Shown in pieces: positions 1-9,314 of a stretch of 60,990 bases of DNA. This DNA comes from a virus: positions 1 through 60,990 of IMG/VR virus record IMGVR_UViG_3300020188_000007, one strand, 5' to 3'. Position 1 is the first letter of the stretch, and the number at the start of each line of letters is the position of its first letter. A model generated the notes under the pieces. The model had not been told where the DNA came from. It searched no databases and saw nothing but the letters and a program-made list of their open reading frames with translations. The position numbers were made by a program, and so were the translations under genes.

Positions 1-572
1 GCAACAACCATCTTTAAACCACGAGCTGTTATTTGTCTATCAAATACTGCACCATTTGAACTATTATTTGCTAAAGACGTGTCAACATAATCTGAAACGG
101 TATTTGTCTGAGCAAACTCTGGATGCGCAGGATCAATATGACCGTCTACAATTACAACATCAACATTTTTACCTGAGGAAGTAATTTCTACATCATCAAC
201 TATAAGGCTTGTCCCAGGATCACCCCAATTGCTTCTATTCAATTCTTCAACGTGCCGTAGCAAACCCCAGTTAGTGTCACCACTATCAGTATTCCAGTCC
301 TTGGCAAAATCACCGTTAGTAATTTTATATGCTGGTTTTGTTGTAAAGTCAATCAATTCTTTTAAGTCGAGATCCCAAACTCTTGGATCTTGTCGGATCA
401 AATCAACTTCATCATCTTCAAGCATATAATGCGTGTTCCGACTAATTGGCCTTTTATCAGAACACTCAACAGCGCGCCCAGGAATATAAAGTTTACCTCC
501 TGGCGTTTCCATATCATTATAGAAATCTTCAAGGTCTTCTTTATTATGAAGCGTGATAATCCACTCTTTCAT
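1..572 (-). CDS. Subtilisin-like (S8) structural protein, 3' part missing
   Basis: This frame reads from an ATG at 572 and runs off the left edge, so only the first 190 residues are present. I translated it by hand. Near residue 140 there is DVVIVDGHIDPAHPEFA, which matches the catalytic Asp region of S8 subtilases (V-x-V-x-D-x-x-I-x-x-x-H-P-E-F). The His and Ser motifs would lie outside the window. T4-type marine phages carry comparable virion proteins with an S8 fold next to fibre genes. The start is supported by a GGAGAG ribosome binding site lying over the stop codon of the upstream gene, 4 nt away. Whether it is an active protease cannot be judged from this fragment. Confidence 0.7.
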   Translation of the reverse strand, partial: MKEWIITLHNKEDLEDFYNDMETPGGKLYIPGRAVECSDKRPISRNTHYMLEDDEVDLIRQDPRVWDLDLKELIDFTTKPAYKITNGDFAKDWNTDSGDTNWGLLRHVEELNRSNWGDPGTSLIVDDVEITSSGKNVDVVIVDGHIDPAHPEFAQTNTVSDYVDTSLANNSSNGAVFDRQITARGLKMVV

Positions 573-576
573 ATTC

Positions 577-1506
577 TTAACTCTCCAATTGAAGAACAGT
601 TAATGTAACTGCGACATTTTCAGTACCACCTGATTTGTTTGTAACCGTGGCATAGATATCTGTACCTGTTGAACAATAACCAATAACTGCAGGGCCAAAA
701 TCTACTTTCTGTCCCGAGGTTGTAATTACCTCGGCAATAACCCCAGCATCTGGTGCAGGATCGGTATTGATAGTTCTAGTTGAATCTGATGAACGCGCAG
801 TCGTGTCGATATATAATCTAACCCATGCCGCGTGAGATGTTTCAATTGAGTATAATGCATAGCCTTTAAATCCACTTATAGTTAAATTTGCTGTTGCTTC
901 ATCTGCAAGTGATGATGCCGTTGCAGCTTTTGTTGTTCTTGTTTGTAGTGAACTACCGCCACCACCAAGATCTTCAGCATTTGCGAGTTCAACCCACGCA
1001 CCGGCATGAGCATAGTATGCTGCGCCTGTACCGTGTACGTGAGCAAACATACCGTGGTATGAACTTGCATTTGGTAAATCATTTACCGCATCATAGACGT
1101 TACCAAATAATACTTTGTTCCCGCCCATATCCAAATCAGCACCAACGACCGCGGCAATTGCATCAGAGTCAGTATAAGTTGAACCGCCACCACCTGTTTG
1201 GTTAACGAATGTAAATGTTCCGTTTCCATCCGTGGAAAGTACTTGGTTTGCTGTTCCGTCGGTAATACCTAAACTCAAAAGTCCCAATGTTTGGAACGTG
1301 AAATTTGCACCACCGTTTGTTGTTAATACTTGGCCGTTTGTTCCGTCAGTAATACCCAACCCTGTTAATGATGTTGGGACAACAATATCATCCAGTCCAT
1401 CATATAACTCAGTAAAGTTGCTATTAGTTTTTTGGAACGCGGTCCTTAAAATATCACCTGTTCCGTCATTGGCGCTTGCGCCGACGCCGATAATTTGCTT
1501 GACCAT
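577..1506 (-). CDS. Tail fibre-like virion protein
   Basis: The 309-aa product opens with a motif typical of T4-type phage fibre and structural proteins: VGASANDGTGDILRTAFQ followed by NFTELYDGL (residues 6-39). Such segments often precede trimeric, glycine-rich fibre repeats. Here two similar blocks, LGITDGTNGQVLTTNG and LGITDGTANQVLSTDG, follow at about residues 50-92, then glycine-rich linkers. The C-terminal half has many short beta strands and no recognised enzyme motif. It sits between the baseplate gene at 1533 and the S8-like gene, in the late minus-strand operon. The ATG at 1506 is preceded by a GGAGA site. Role in host binding is inferred from family resemblance. Confidence 0.65.
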   Translation of the reverse strand: MVKQIIGVGASANDGTGDILRTAFQKTNSNFTELYDGLDDIVVPTSLTGLGITDGTNGQVLTTNGGANFTFQTLGLLSLGITDGTANQVLSTDGNGTFTFVNQTGGGGSTYTDSDAIAAVVGADLDMGGNKVLFGNVYDAVNDLPNASSYHGMFAHVHGTGAAYYAHAGAWVELANAEDLGGGGSSLQTRTTKAATASSLADEATANLTISGFKGYALYSIETSHAAWVRLYIDTTARSSDSTRTINTDPAPDAGVIAEVITTSGQKVDFGPAVIGYCSTGTDIYATVTNKSGGTENVAVTLTVLQLES

Positions 1507-1529
1507 CTCTATCTCCTATAGCTTTATGC

Positions 1530-1537
1530 TATTTATC
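1530..1537 (-). promoter_or_regulatory. Possible variant late promoter
   Basis: The minus strand reads GATAAATA 24 nt before the ATG of the fibre-like gene. This differs from the T4 late octamer TATAAATA at the first base. It would let the fibre gene be transcribed separately from the baseplate operon, but a single mismatch in AT-rich DNA is weak evidence. Confidence 0.3.
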
Positions 1538-3797
1538 CGTTAACTATGTCAACTGTTATTACACCATTGTCTGCTGTTAGTACCGCGGTATCAACTCGAA
1601 TGCTTTGATCCCCAACAATTTGACCTGGGCCAACAACAGGATCACCGCCTGGTATATAATCTTCAGTAATGTTAAACCCAAAGCGGTGTGTTACCACTGC
1701 ACTAAATTCTTTTTGCCATGAAAACTTATCAAACATTTTTGTCCCGGCAAGATGGACAGTGTTTCTTAGTGGTTCTTCATATGTTTCCCTTGATACAACA
1801 GATTGGATCTCATATGAATATTCTTGGTAATAATCTGAATCTTGCAAACGCATTGATGAGTCAAAGTATTTTAAAGTACCTGCTTGATTTTGTTCATAAC
1901 CATTTAAGTGTGAATTCTTTTCAGCCCAGAAACCTGATGTTGTACCTTGAGTTCTTGCTGATGCTGTACCTTTTGCTTGAATAACGCCGTCATCATCTGT
2001 GATAAAGACAGACTCATTATCAACATATCCAAGGCCTGAATTATAAACATCAACCCCGGTAATTCTACCTCTTGTGAAAAATGTTTCAGTTTCCATGTCG
2101 GCGTTTTCACCAGCTTTTTCTGAATCATAATCGCGGTATACTACAAGTGGCGTATAGGTGTTACCTTTATGAGTAATAACATTTGTGCTATCAAAACCGT
2201 AATACGAATATGCTCTCACATTAAGATATGACTTTTGAGAATTAATACCAGTAATAATTCCGCTCACACCTGAAACTGCTTGTGTAATTGTATCACCGAC
2301 TGAAAACCCTGAACCAAATGTAGTAAAAGAAATAATCTGTTCAAACCTATCAAAGATATTTGTTGTGTAATCTCGAATGATTGCAAACGCATCATTGGTA
2401 TAATTTGTACCTGGGTTAATGTTGATAAATTCGTTAATCGTTCCCATTTCAAATGCTTGAAGTGCAAACGCCTGATTAATTGGTGTTGCTAATGTTACTG
2501 GATCGGCAGTACCTGACATTGGTTGTAGTGCAGGTGGTACGGTATTATAATTTGTACTATTAATTAAAACATTCGTAAAGTCACCAATAATATCAGTAAT
2601 CAGATTAGCTGTTTCTATATTTGACAATGACCCAACTTGAACATCGGTTGCAGGTGTGTTATTTTCAGGTAGGATTGGTCCAGGAGATGTTGAGTTTTTA
2701 GCAGAAACTGTAAGAACACCAGGAAGATTAAAATTAATTGCTCTATCGTTTGTTCCGATTTCTCTTGATATATCAAAACTGTCACCCGGGTTCATTCTTA
2801 CACCAACCGCGGTTGAATTTTGACCTGTAACAGTACCAACGTTTGATGCAGTATCGGTAAGTGTTTCACCTACAATAAAATCTAAATCTGGGTTTGGTAA
2901 AACAATAACTTGATCTGAAACTAACAGGCTCGTGCCTGCAATTGTATAACCCCAACCGCCGTCAGTTAAGTTATATTGTATTTCACCTTTTCCGATATCA
3001 GAAACTTCAGTAACAATAACTTTACCAGCAACACCAAGATTGCTTTCTACATTATATAACTGTCCTACTAAATTTCCTTCTGTCCCGCCATAAAGTGCAT
3101 CAATTTCAATATCGGAAAGTGACCCGTTAACACGACCGAATGAAACTTCTTCACCGTTAATTTTAGCAACAATGTCATCGTATTTTTGAAACTGTCCTTT
3201 TGGATTATTGATATAAACAATAGGAAGGATTGTTTTGTTTAATAGAATAAAGTTAATTTTATCAACAACCGCTTTAGCACCTGATACGGCACCACGAATG
3301 TTTTTATTAATAACATCAGAATAAGAATATACTAATCCTTCGGCACTTGTAAAGCTACCATTATTTGGGATCATTTGTAGATAAGTACCATTCTTCCATT
3401 GAGAGTCTGATACTTTAAACATATGCTTTGCGGGATATTCAACCTTTGCATTCTCGGCATAAAATATTCTAAAGAATAACTTAATGCCACCTTCAGTACC
3501 TTTTGCTCGGTACAGATCAAGGATATTTTTTACAATAAACCGTACCTCGGCATTTGGCATAAGAGGCAGATCTTGTAGGAATGTCTTTTGAAAAAATACC
3601 AGCATTTCCTGAATAGTTGTTGTAATATCACGGTATTCAAACATACGACGAGAATTATACGTCGCATTATTTGTTTCAGTTTCAAGGAACCTGTAATAAT
3701 CTTCAACTAATTGAATAAGTTCCGCGCCATCTTCACGATAAATGCCGGGAAACTGTTGCCTAATTCTAAATGCTATATTTTTTTCTATTTCAGACAT
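1533..3797 (-). CDS. Baseplate wedge protein, gp7-like/gpI-related
   Basis: The 754-aa protein follows gp6 with a 1-nt overlap, the position of a wedge protein in T4-type baseplate operons. Its N-terminal 150 residues (FRIRQQFPGIYREDGAEL, then LVEDYYRFLET and LYRAKGTEGGIKLFFRIFY) resemble the N-terminus of P2 gpI-type wedge proteins and the gpI-like part of T4 gp7. The rest is beta-rich with repeated short domains and no enzymatic motif. T4 gp7 is longer (about 1,030 aa). Marine T4-like genomes usually call such proteins gp7, gp8 or just structural. The wedge assignment is fairly safe; the exact gp number is inference. Confidence 0.6.
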   Translation of the reverse strand: MSEIEKNIAFRIRQQFPGIYREDGAELIQLVEDYYRFLETETNNATYNSRRMFEYRDITTTIQEMLVFFQKTFLQDLPLMPNAEVRFIVKNILDLYRAKGTEGGIKLFFRIFYAENAKVEYPAKHMFKVSDSQWKNGTYLQMIPNNGSFTSAEGLVYSYSDVINKNIRGAVSGAKAVVDKINFILLNKTILPIVYINNPKGQFQKYDDIVAKINGEEVSFGRVNGSLSDIEIDALYGGTEGNLVGQLYNVESNLGVAGKVIVTEVSDIGKGEIQYNLTDGGWGYTIAGTSLLVSDQVIVLPNPDLDFIVGETLTDTASNVGTVTGQNSTAVGVRMNPGDSFDISREIGTNDRAINFNLPGVLTVSAKNSTSPGPILPENNTPATDVQVGSLSNIETANLITDIIGDFTNVLINSTNYNTVPPALQPMSGTADPVTLATPINQAFALQAFEMGTINEFININPGTNYTNDAFAIIRDYTTNIFDRFEQIISFTTFGSGFSVGDTITQAVSGVSGIITGINSQKSYLNVRAYSYYGFDSTNVITHKGNTYTPLVVYRDYDSEKAGENADMETETFFTRGRITGVDVYNSGLGYVDNESVFITDDDGVIQAKGTASARTQGTTSGFWAEKNSHLNGYEQNQAGTLKYFDSSMRLQDSDYYQEYSYEIQSVVSRETYEEPLRNTVHLAGTKMFDKFSWQKEFSAVVTHRFGFNITEDYIPGGDPVVGPGQIVGDQSIRVDTAVLTADNGVITVDIVNG

Positions 3798-5671
3798 TAG
3801 TAACCGCTGCTCCCGCTACTTGATGAAGATGAACTTGAACTCGAGGTTGTTGTTCCTGCTGCCACGGTTGTTGCGGTTGAGCTCTCATCAATAATATTAA
3901 CTGTTACGTCAGTGTCACGGATTGTAAACAATCTACCTTTAGGTGCTTTAATATCATTTCGTTTTGTTTCCGCAATAATTTTAATTGCTGATCCTGTATA
4001 ACCATCTGTCTTAAAGCCAATTAATTTGATTTCACCTGTTGTATAATTCACTGTACCAAGGTTTGGGATAACAACTTGCGGGTTATTAACATCAGATGTA
4101 ATCATTTGAATTTTACCAGCACCGTCATCTTGTAAATAAACATTAACACTATCGTATGAAAAGGTTCCACTAATAATAGATGGTTTATAATCCGTAAATC
4201 CTGTTGCCAATTTGAAAGGATATGGTTTAATTATTTCTGCCTCAAACTTAAACACTGGGTTTTCCGAAACATTCAATGCCGGTGAATATTCAATATATGG
4301 ACAAGCAGTTACTTTATTACTCAAAATTGAAATGTCACCTGCATCAATTTCAGATGATAGCGTGGACAATCTCAACCTTTTATTAAAGTCATCAAGATTA
4401 ACTATAACGTGATTTGAGATAATATTACGGATAATAGTTTCAAGTTCACCTACTGACTTACGAGTAATCTTTGCATTGTAATAAGCATTAACAGTTACAT
4501 TTGAGTATAAGTAATTTGTTGCTACGAATACAGGTTCAACCGCAAGTGGTGTTTTATCTTTTAAGTAATCAACATATGTATTAGATAAGGTTGATGATAG
4601 CTGATCTTCACCTTGTCCTAGATAAATTGATATTGCAACTCTACCAAACTGTGGAGGATTTAATTCATCACCGCCATATGCTGCAACTGCTTGGATTTCA
4701 GGAAATCTTTGCTTTAACAAAATTTCATAATCCGACGCTGTAATAGCACGTTCTTGAATTTGAATTGATTTTGGAGCAAAGTAACGAATGCTTTCAATTG
4801 ATTCTTGTTCAGCACCACCTGTTGCTGGTGCTACCGTCGTAACTGTTGTTGTACCAGTGTTTGTAACATTAATTGAGAACAAACTTGCACCGTTAGGTTC
4901 TGATCCTGAACAAATTCTATACTTAACACGGATATCTTGTGTTTCTGTTGGTTGCATACCAAACTTATTATTACCAAAGTAAATAGTATATCGGCCATCG
5001 TAATATGGTTCAACATAAAATACTTTATCGAGCGGTCCTACACCAAAGATATTGTTTTTACGAATATATTGGTTCGCGTCATCACTTGCTTCGGCATCAA
5101 CAAACACTGAAAGTGATTCTGTATCAGCATTTTCGTTTGAAAGGATAACTCTTAGTGTTCCGTCAACATCAACAAAGTAACCTTCTCTTTCAAAGCTTGT
5201 TAGCATTTGACCTTCAAATATTTCTACATTTTCTGCAACAAAAACACCTGGTGCAGTTTTGCGAGCAACGTATGCTTTATCAGAAACGAATTCGTAATTT
5301 ACACCAAGATAAGATGTTGTAAATGCCGCATTCTCTTCAATTGTAATAGTTTGACCGATTACAGTATCATCATTAATTGTTACGTTTACAATAGCACGTG
5401 CCGATGTTCTTGAACGTGGTAAATAATTCAATTCCTTGGCGTGTGAAATAACTGAGTTTCTCAATACCGCACTGTCAATAAACATTTCATTCATTGCCAT
5501 ATTGGTATAGAAGTTATTCTGATACGTGTTATATGAAAGCACATCCATTAAGACCGATAGGTTTGACCCATCAAAGTCATAATCTTTATATCGAGTTTGA
5601 CCTTTTAAATAATTTTTGAGCTGTTGTTTTGAATTCTCAAAATCTAATTCCGTAATATTTAATTTAGCCAT
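3797..5671 (-). CDS. gp6: Baseplate wedge subunit gp6
   Basis: This 624-aa protein is a clear gp6 (baseplate J family), close in length to T4 gp6 (660 aa). The N-terminus carries the family signature: DFDGSNLSVLMDVLSYNTY, then NMAMNEMFIDSAVLRNSV and HAKELNYLPRSRTSARA (residues 32-95). gp6 dimers form the ring that links the six baseplate wedges. The C-terminal 15-20 residues are almost all serine and glycine, a low-complexity tail not needed for the fold. It lies between gp25 (1-nt gap) and the gp7-like gene (1-nt overlap), so the three wedge proteins are probably translated from one late mRNA. Confidence 0.93.
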   Translation of the reverse strand: MAKLNITELDFENSKQQLKNYLKGQTRYKDYDFDGSNLSVLMDVLSYNTYQNNFYTNMAMNEMFIDSAVLRNSVISHAKELNYLPRSRTSARAIVNVTINDDTVIGQTITIEENAAFTTSYLGVNYEFVSDKAYVARKTAPGVFVAENVEIFEGQMLTSFEREGYFVDVDGTLRVILSNENADTESLSVFVDAEASDDANQYIRKNNIFGVGPLDKVFYVEPYYDGRYTIYFGNNKFGMQPTETQDIRVKYRICSGSEPNGASLFSINVTNTGTTTVTTVAPATGGAEQESIESIRYFAPKSIQIQERAITASDYEILLKQRFPEIQAVAAYGGDELNPPQFGRVAISIYLGQGEDQLSSTLSNTYVDYLKDKTPLAVEPVFVATNYLYSNVTVNAYYNAKITRKSVGELETIIRNIISNHVIVNLDDFNKRLRLSTLSSEIDAGDISILSNKVTACPYIEYSPALNVSENPVFKFEAEIIKPYPFKLATGFTDYKPSIISGTFSYDSVNVYLQDDGAGKIQMITSDVNNPQVVIPNLGTVNYTTGEIKLIGFKTDGYTGSAIKIIAETKRNDIKAPKGRLFTIRDTDVTVNIIDESSTATTVAAGTTTSSSSSSSSSSGSSGY

Positions 5672-5672
5672 T

Positions 5673-6089
5673 TTATCTTGTCCTCTCTAGAAACACGCTT
5701 AGCGATACTGGCTGCTCGTCGTTCGTAACGTAAAATTCTATTGTGATTGCAACCTCATTTGAGTCAAGGTTTGCTGAAACGGTAACATCAATGAGTTCTG
5801 CCCGTGGTTCGTATAATTCAATAGTTGTTCTAACCTGTTCTTCCATTAACCTAACGGTTGCAGGTGTTAGATTTTCAAAAAGCATTGCTCTTATATTGCC
5901 ACCAAGGTTTGGTTGCATTAATCTTTCACCGCGATCGGTTAGTATTAAATTCCGTATTGCTTCTTTAACTGATTCATCATCTTTGTTTAATGTAATATCT
6001 GAAGATATTGGACTTAATTCAAGATTCTTTTTAAAATCCTGATAAAGCGAAATCTTTTTTGATTTTGCGGTTATTAAATTAACTACCAT
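5673..6089 (-). CDS. gp25: Baseplate wedge subunit gp25
   Basis: The 138-aa product matches the gp25/TssE-type wedge family in length (T4 gp25 is 132 aa) and motif. It has DDESVKEAIRNLILTDRGERL (residues 37-57), PNLGGNIRAMLFE, and the conserved E-P-R near YEPRAELIDVTV (about residues 92-103). gp25 anchors the sheath initiator at the baseplate wedge. The gene abuts the M15-peptidase gene upstream and gp6 downstream, so the wedge genes are translationally linked. Confidence 0.93.
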   Translation of the reverse strand: MVVNLITAKSKKISLYQDFKKNLELSPISSDITLNKDDESVKEAIRNLILTDRGERLMQPNLGGNIRAMLFENLTPATVRLMEEQVRTTIELYEPRAELIDVTVSANLDSNEVAITIEFYVTNDEQPVSLSVFLERTR

Positions 6090-7904
6090 TTATTTGTACC
6101 ATGTTGCTGCATCTTTTCGATCCCTGTGGTCTATATGTAAGAATGTACTCCCAGGCGCTTCGTATACTCCTAATCCCCAAAAACCGTTTGCTTGTGCAAT
6201 CGCCATTAATTCGTTCCTTCTAGTCGGGTAAGTTTCCCAATCTAAATCAAACGCAATCCCTGCCGTGTGCTTTGAATGTATCGCTACGTTCTCAATACCC
6301 ACCACGTCTCTTAAAAATCTGTTATATTCCGGTGTCCTATATCCGCTTACTAATTGTACTTTTGGACCATTCCATTCAATAAGTGTTCTCATTAATGCTA
6401 ACCGTTCTAATGGTTCACACCCTACCCAAAATGTATCGTAATGCGGCATTACATTATTTGCTCTCATTAGTGCATCACCGTAAAGTGCTCTTGCACTATA
6501 ATTAGCATCAATCCAAATATAACGATTTGTATTTTCAATCAAATCTTCAAACGTTGGAAAAACCTCCATTACTTCATCAAAACTAATTTGCCGATCGCCA
6601 TAACTTCTTGGTCTTGGTACAGGTCTTACGGATCCATCATATATATTTGGGTTTACTGGAGGCAAAGTCGACACTTCAGTTTGACCTGGCGGTACTGAAG
6701 CTTCGGGTGGTTGCCAAACCTGCCCATCACGTGTAGAGTCTGCTATAGATTGTTCTACCCTTTCTGTGTGTAACTGTTGTTGATTATTTATTCTTTCTTC
6801 AAGGACCTCAGGTGGTGTTCGAGTGCCATTAGCTGCAATTACTTGAGCGGTTGCAGCATTTCCTTGAACTGTTAATGCTTCTTCGGCTACTTTAAGATCA
6901 TCGGCAAATGTTGTAAGTGGTTCTTTAACTTTATTAACCTGATCTTCAACACCTGTTAGTAATCCACAGAAACGTGAGATAAGAAATTGAATTTCACCAA
7001 TACCAGGATTGGCAAACAATCCAACCGCATAATCAAACAAACCAGTTAATTTGTCTTTAATAGATTGAATATTAGTTTTTTCAAAGAAAGCCAATGCTTT
7101 ATCTCTGATTTTAAGAAATGCTCTTGTGATACCTTTTAAAGAAGGTCCTGTAATACCTTGAATTAATGAACCTAAATCAAAGTTCTTAATTGCTGATTGT
7201 ACTTGCTTTACAACAGAATCAAACATACCAACAAGTTTATTTTTAATAGCTTCAATTAATGCTTTTACTTTAATCTTTTCAAAAAGTGCCTCTGATGGAT
7301 TTTCAATGTTTTTAAGTTTTGATAAAAATGATAAAGCATCATTGAGAAGGAAACCTACTTGACCGATTTTATCAAAGAATGAATCAATAGCACCAAAGAC
7401 GTTTGGCAATGTGCCACACAACCCACCAGCAATTGCTAATGAAAAACCACCAGAAAAGAAACCGTCAAGTTGTTCTAAAAGATTTTTATAATCATTTGCA
7501 GTTGCAACACCAAAACTAAATGGTGTATAGCCTTGACTTTCAAGGAAAGATGCAAATTCAATATCAGTTATTGGACTTTTTTCTAACCGTGGGCCGAGGT
7601 ATTTAAATTTCGGCAATTCTTTAACAATGTAATCTTCTTTAATAAATGTATTATTAAAATTGTTAAGTTGCGTATATAATTGTTCACCGTATTTTTCAAC
7701 AGCCTTTGCAACAACATTGATAGGTTTACTAGTAGAATTAAAACCAGCAATATCAAATGCCATTTTATTAATTGCTTGTTTAGTATAATTACCTTTACTA
7801 TCAACAAACAATTCTACTGATGGTGAAGTTCCACCTGGCGTTAAAACGGTTGAAGCTTTTAGAGCCGATGGAATAAACGGATCTGGATCTTTACAAGCTG
7901 TCAC
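6090..7904 (-). CDS. Baseplate-associated protein with C-terminal M15 peptidase domain
   Basis: The 604-aa protein starts at GTG 7904, chosen because AAGGAG lies 7 nt upstream. Residues 1-400 are helical, with repeated F-x-K-I-x-N-x-L patterns and no clear domain match. The last 130 residues form a VanY/M15-type D-Ala-D-Ala carboxypeptidase or endolysin domain: VSGYRTPEYN, then SKHTAGIAFDLDW with Zn ligands His and Asp (about 545-555), and the final FLHIDHR (about 587-593). It sits directly downstream of gp5, which here lacks a lysozyme domain. I infer this protein supplies the peptidoglycan-cutting activity of the injection machine. It may instead be a separate virion endolysin. Confidence 0.75.
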   Translation of the reverse strand: MTACKDPDPFIPSALKASTVLTPGGTSPSVELFVDSKGNYTKQAINKMAFDIAGFNSTSKPINVVAKAVEKYGEQLYTQLNNFNNTFIKEDYIVKELPKFKYLGPRLEKSPITDIEFASFLESQGYTPFSFGVATANDYKNLLEQLDGFFSGGFSLAIAGGLCGTLPNVFGAIDSFFDKIGQVGFLLNDALSFLSKLKNIENPSEALFEKIKVKALIEAIKNKLVGMFDSVVKQVQSAIKNFDLGSLIQGITGPSLKGITRAFLKIRDKALAFFEKTNIQSIKDKLTGLFDYAVGLFANPGIGEIQFLISRFCGLLTGVEDQVNKVKEPLTTFADDLKVAEEALTVQGNAATAQVIAANGTRTPPEVLEERINNQQQLHTERVEQSIADSTRDGQVWQPPEASVPPGQTEVSTLPPVNPNIYDGSVRPVPRPRSYGDRQISFDEVMEVFPTFEDLIENTNRYIWIDANYSARALYGDALMRANNVMPHYDTFWVGCEPLERLALMRTLIEWNGPKVQLVSGYRTPEYNRFLRDVVGIENVAIHSKHTAGIAFDLDWETYPTRRNELMAIAQANGFWGLGVYEAPGSTFLHIDHRDRKDAATWYK

Positions 7905-7925
7905 AACTATTCTCCTTAAGTTTCA

Positions 7926-9314
7926 TTATGCTGGTTCCCCATCATCTGATTGAAAAATTGAAGCGGGTGTACGCATTCCAAATTTATTTGCCGCGGTTGC
8001 TTTAACGGAAGTTGATTTCTGTGGTGGCTCAGGCATTTCTGGTGTAATTGCGCCAATAGCATCTTCGGCAAATACTGCTTCTGTTGCTGTAGCGTTTCCA
8101 CCTTCTGCCATACTCACATAATCATTAATATAAACAGTACTACTTGCGGTAACACTAATGTTACCTCCTGACTCTACCTGAAGGTTTGTACCTGATAGTA
8201 TACTAACATCAGATTCACCAAATATATTTAAAACACCTTGGTTAGCTTTAATATTCATATCAGTGATGGCAGTCATATTCAAATTGTTTGCTTTAATATT
8301 CATATTAGATGCAGCTTGATCCCACATAAATGGTGCCTTGCGATACATCCCAATGCCCGCTTCAATTTGCATTTCTTTTTCGGCGCGTATTGATAATGTA
8401 CCGGCATTTGCTTCCATTCTTATATCACCGGCGCGCATTTGAATTTGCTCGCTGACATTATAATTTGATTGTCCGCCAACTGAATGACTGTGATTTCCGT
8501 GTACTATTGTTTTAAGATCACCTGTAATTTCTTCAGTTTTGTTTCCGTCAACATATACACTTGCATCACCGTCAATTGTTACAAAAGATTTGCCGCCAAT
8601 ATGAACATATTGATTTTCGTCCGTAACATCAAACCTTGTTCCTGTTGCCTTTGTTGTAAGACTACCACCACTCCCAATCTGAACATAAGATTGAGTTTGA
8701 GTATTAGTAATCGTAATTCTTTCAGAACCTGGCGTATCATCAAGTTCAACTACATGGCGTGCTGATTGGATAACACGGTTATATGGATATGCTGCCTGAT
8801 ACCCGGGATCTGGTTCATCCCAGCTTTGTCCGCCGTCAGGATCATCCGCAACAGTAACTTTGGTAACACGAGACATTTTTTGTCCATGAAGGTGTGTTTT
8901 CTGTAGCTCTTCACCACGTTCTAATCTGGAATGATGCGGTTGCCCTAAGTTTTCTGGTTGTTTTGCTCTACTGTTCAATTCAGGTTGTTCTGTTATTACA
9001 CCCCAACCTTTTGTTTCAGGATTGATTTCTTCATTATATTGAGTAGGAACTGTTCCGATAATAATTGGTTGCTGTGCATCTCTACCATCAATAAACAAAC
9101 CAAAAACGAAATCGTTTTCATCAGGAATTTGATTAAATAAGTCATTTACAAGGCAACTTGCCCATGGTAATGATTGAGTCGGAACTTTATCATTCAAACC
9201 ATGTACTCCAAATGCTCTTACTTGAACTCGTCCTTGCTTTTGTGGATCATCTCTATTCTCAATAACACCAATAAAGAATAAAGGTTCTCTTATGCCAACA
9301 CCGTATGGGAACAT
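7926..9314 (-). CDS. gp5: Baseplate central spike gp5 without lysozyme domain
   Basis: The N-terminal 110 residues form the gp5 OB-fold: FFIGVIENRDDPQKQGRVQVR, then LPWASCLVND and DENDFVFGLFIDGRDAQQPIIIG. From about residue 200 the chain turns into short repeated beta strands (KTEEITGDLKTIVHGNHSHSV and similar), the gp5C triple beta-helix that makes the membrane-piercing needle. T4 gp5 is 575 aa with a T4-lysozyme-like domain between these parts. This protein is 462 aa, and the segment between them has no lysozyme motif. The start codon overlaps the stop of the gp27-like gene (TAATG). The hub partner is that neighbour. Confidence 0.85.
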   Translation of the reverse strand: MFPYGVGIREPLFFIGVIENRDDPQKQGRVQVRAFGVHGLNDKVPTQSLPWASCLVNDLFNQIPDENDFVFGLFIDGRDAQQPIIIGTVPTQYNEEINPETKGWGVITEQPELNSRAKQPENLGQPHHSRLERGEELQKTHLHGQKMSRVTKVTVADDPDGGQSWDEPDPGYQAAYPYNRVIQSARHVVELDDTPGSERITITNTQTQSYVQIGSGGSLTTKATGTRFDVTDENQYVHIGGKSFVTIDGDASVYVDGNKTEEITGDLKTIVHGNHSHSVGGQSNYNVSEQIQMRAGDIRMEANAGTLSIRAEKEMQIEAGIGMYRKAPFMWDQAASNMNIKANNLNMTAITDMNIKANQGVLNIFGESDVSILSGTNLQVESGGNISVTASSTVYINDYVSMAEGGNATATEAVFAEDAIGAITPEMPEPPQKSTSVKATAANKFGMRTPASIFQSDDGEPA

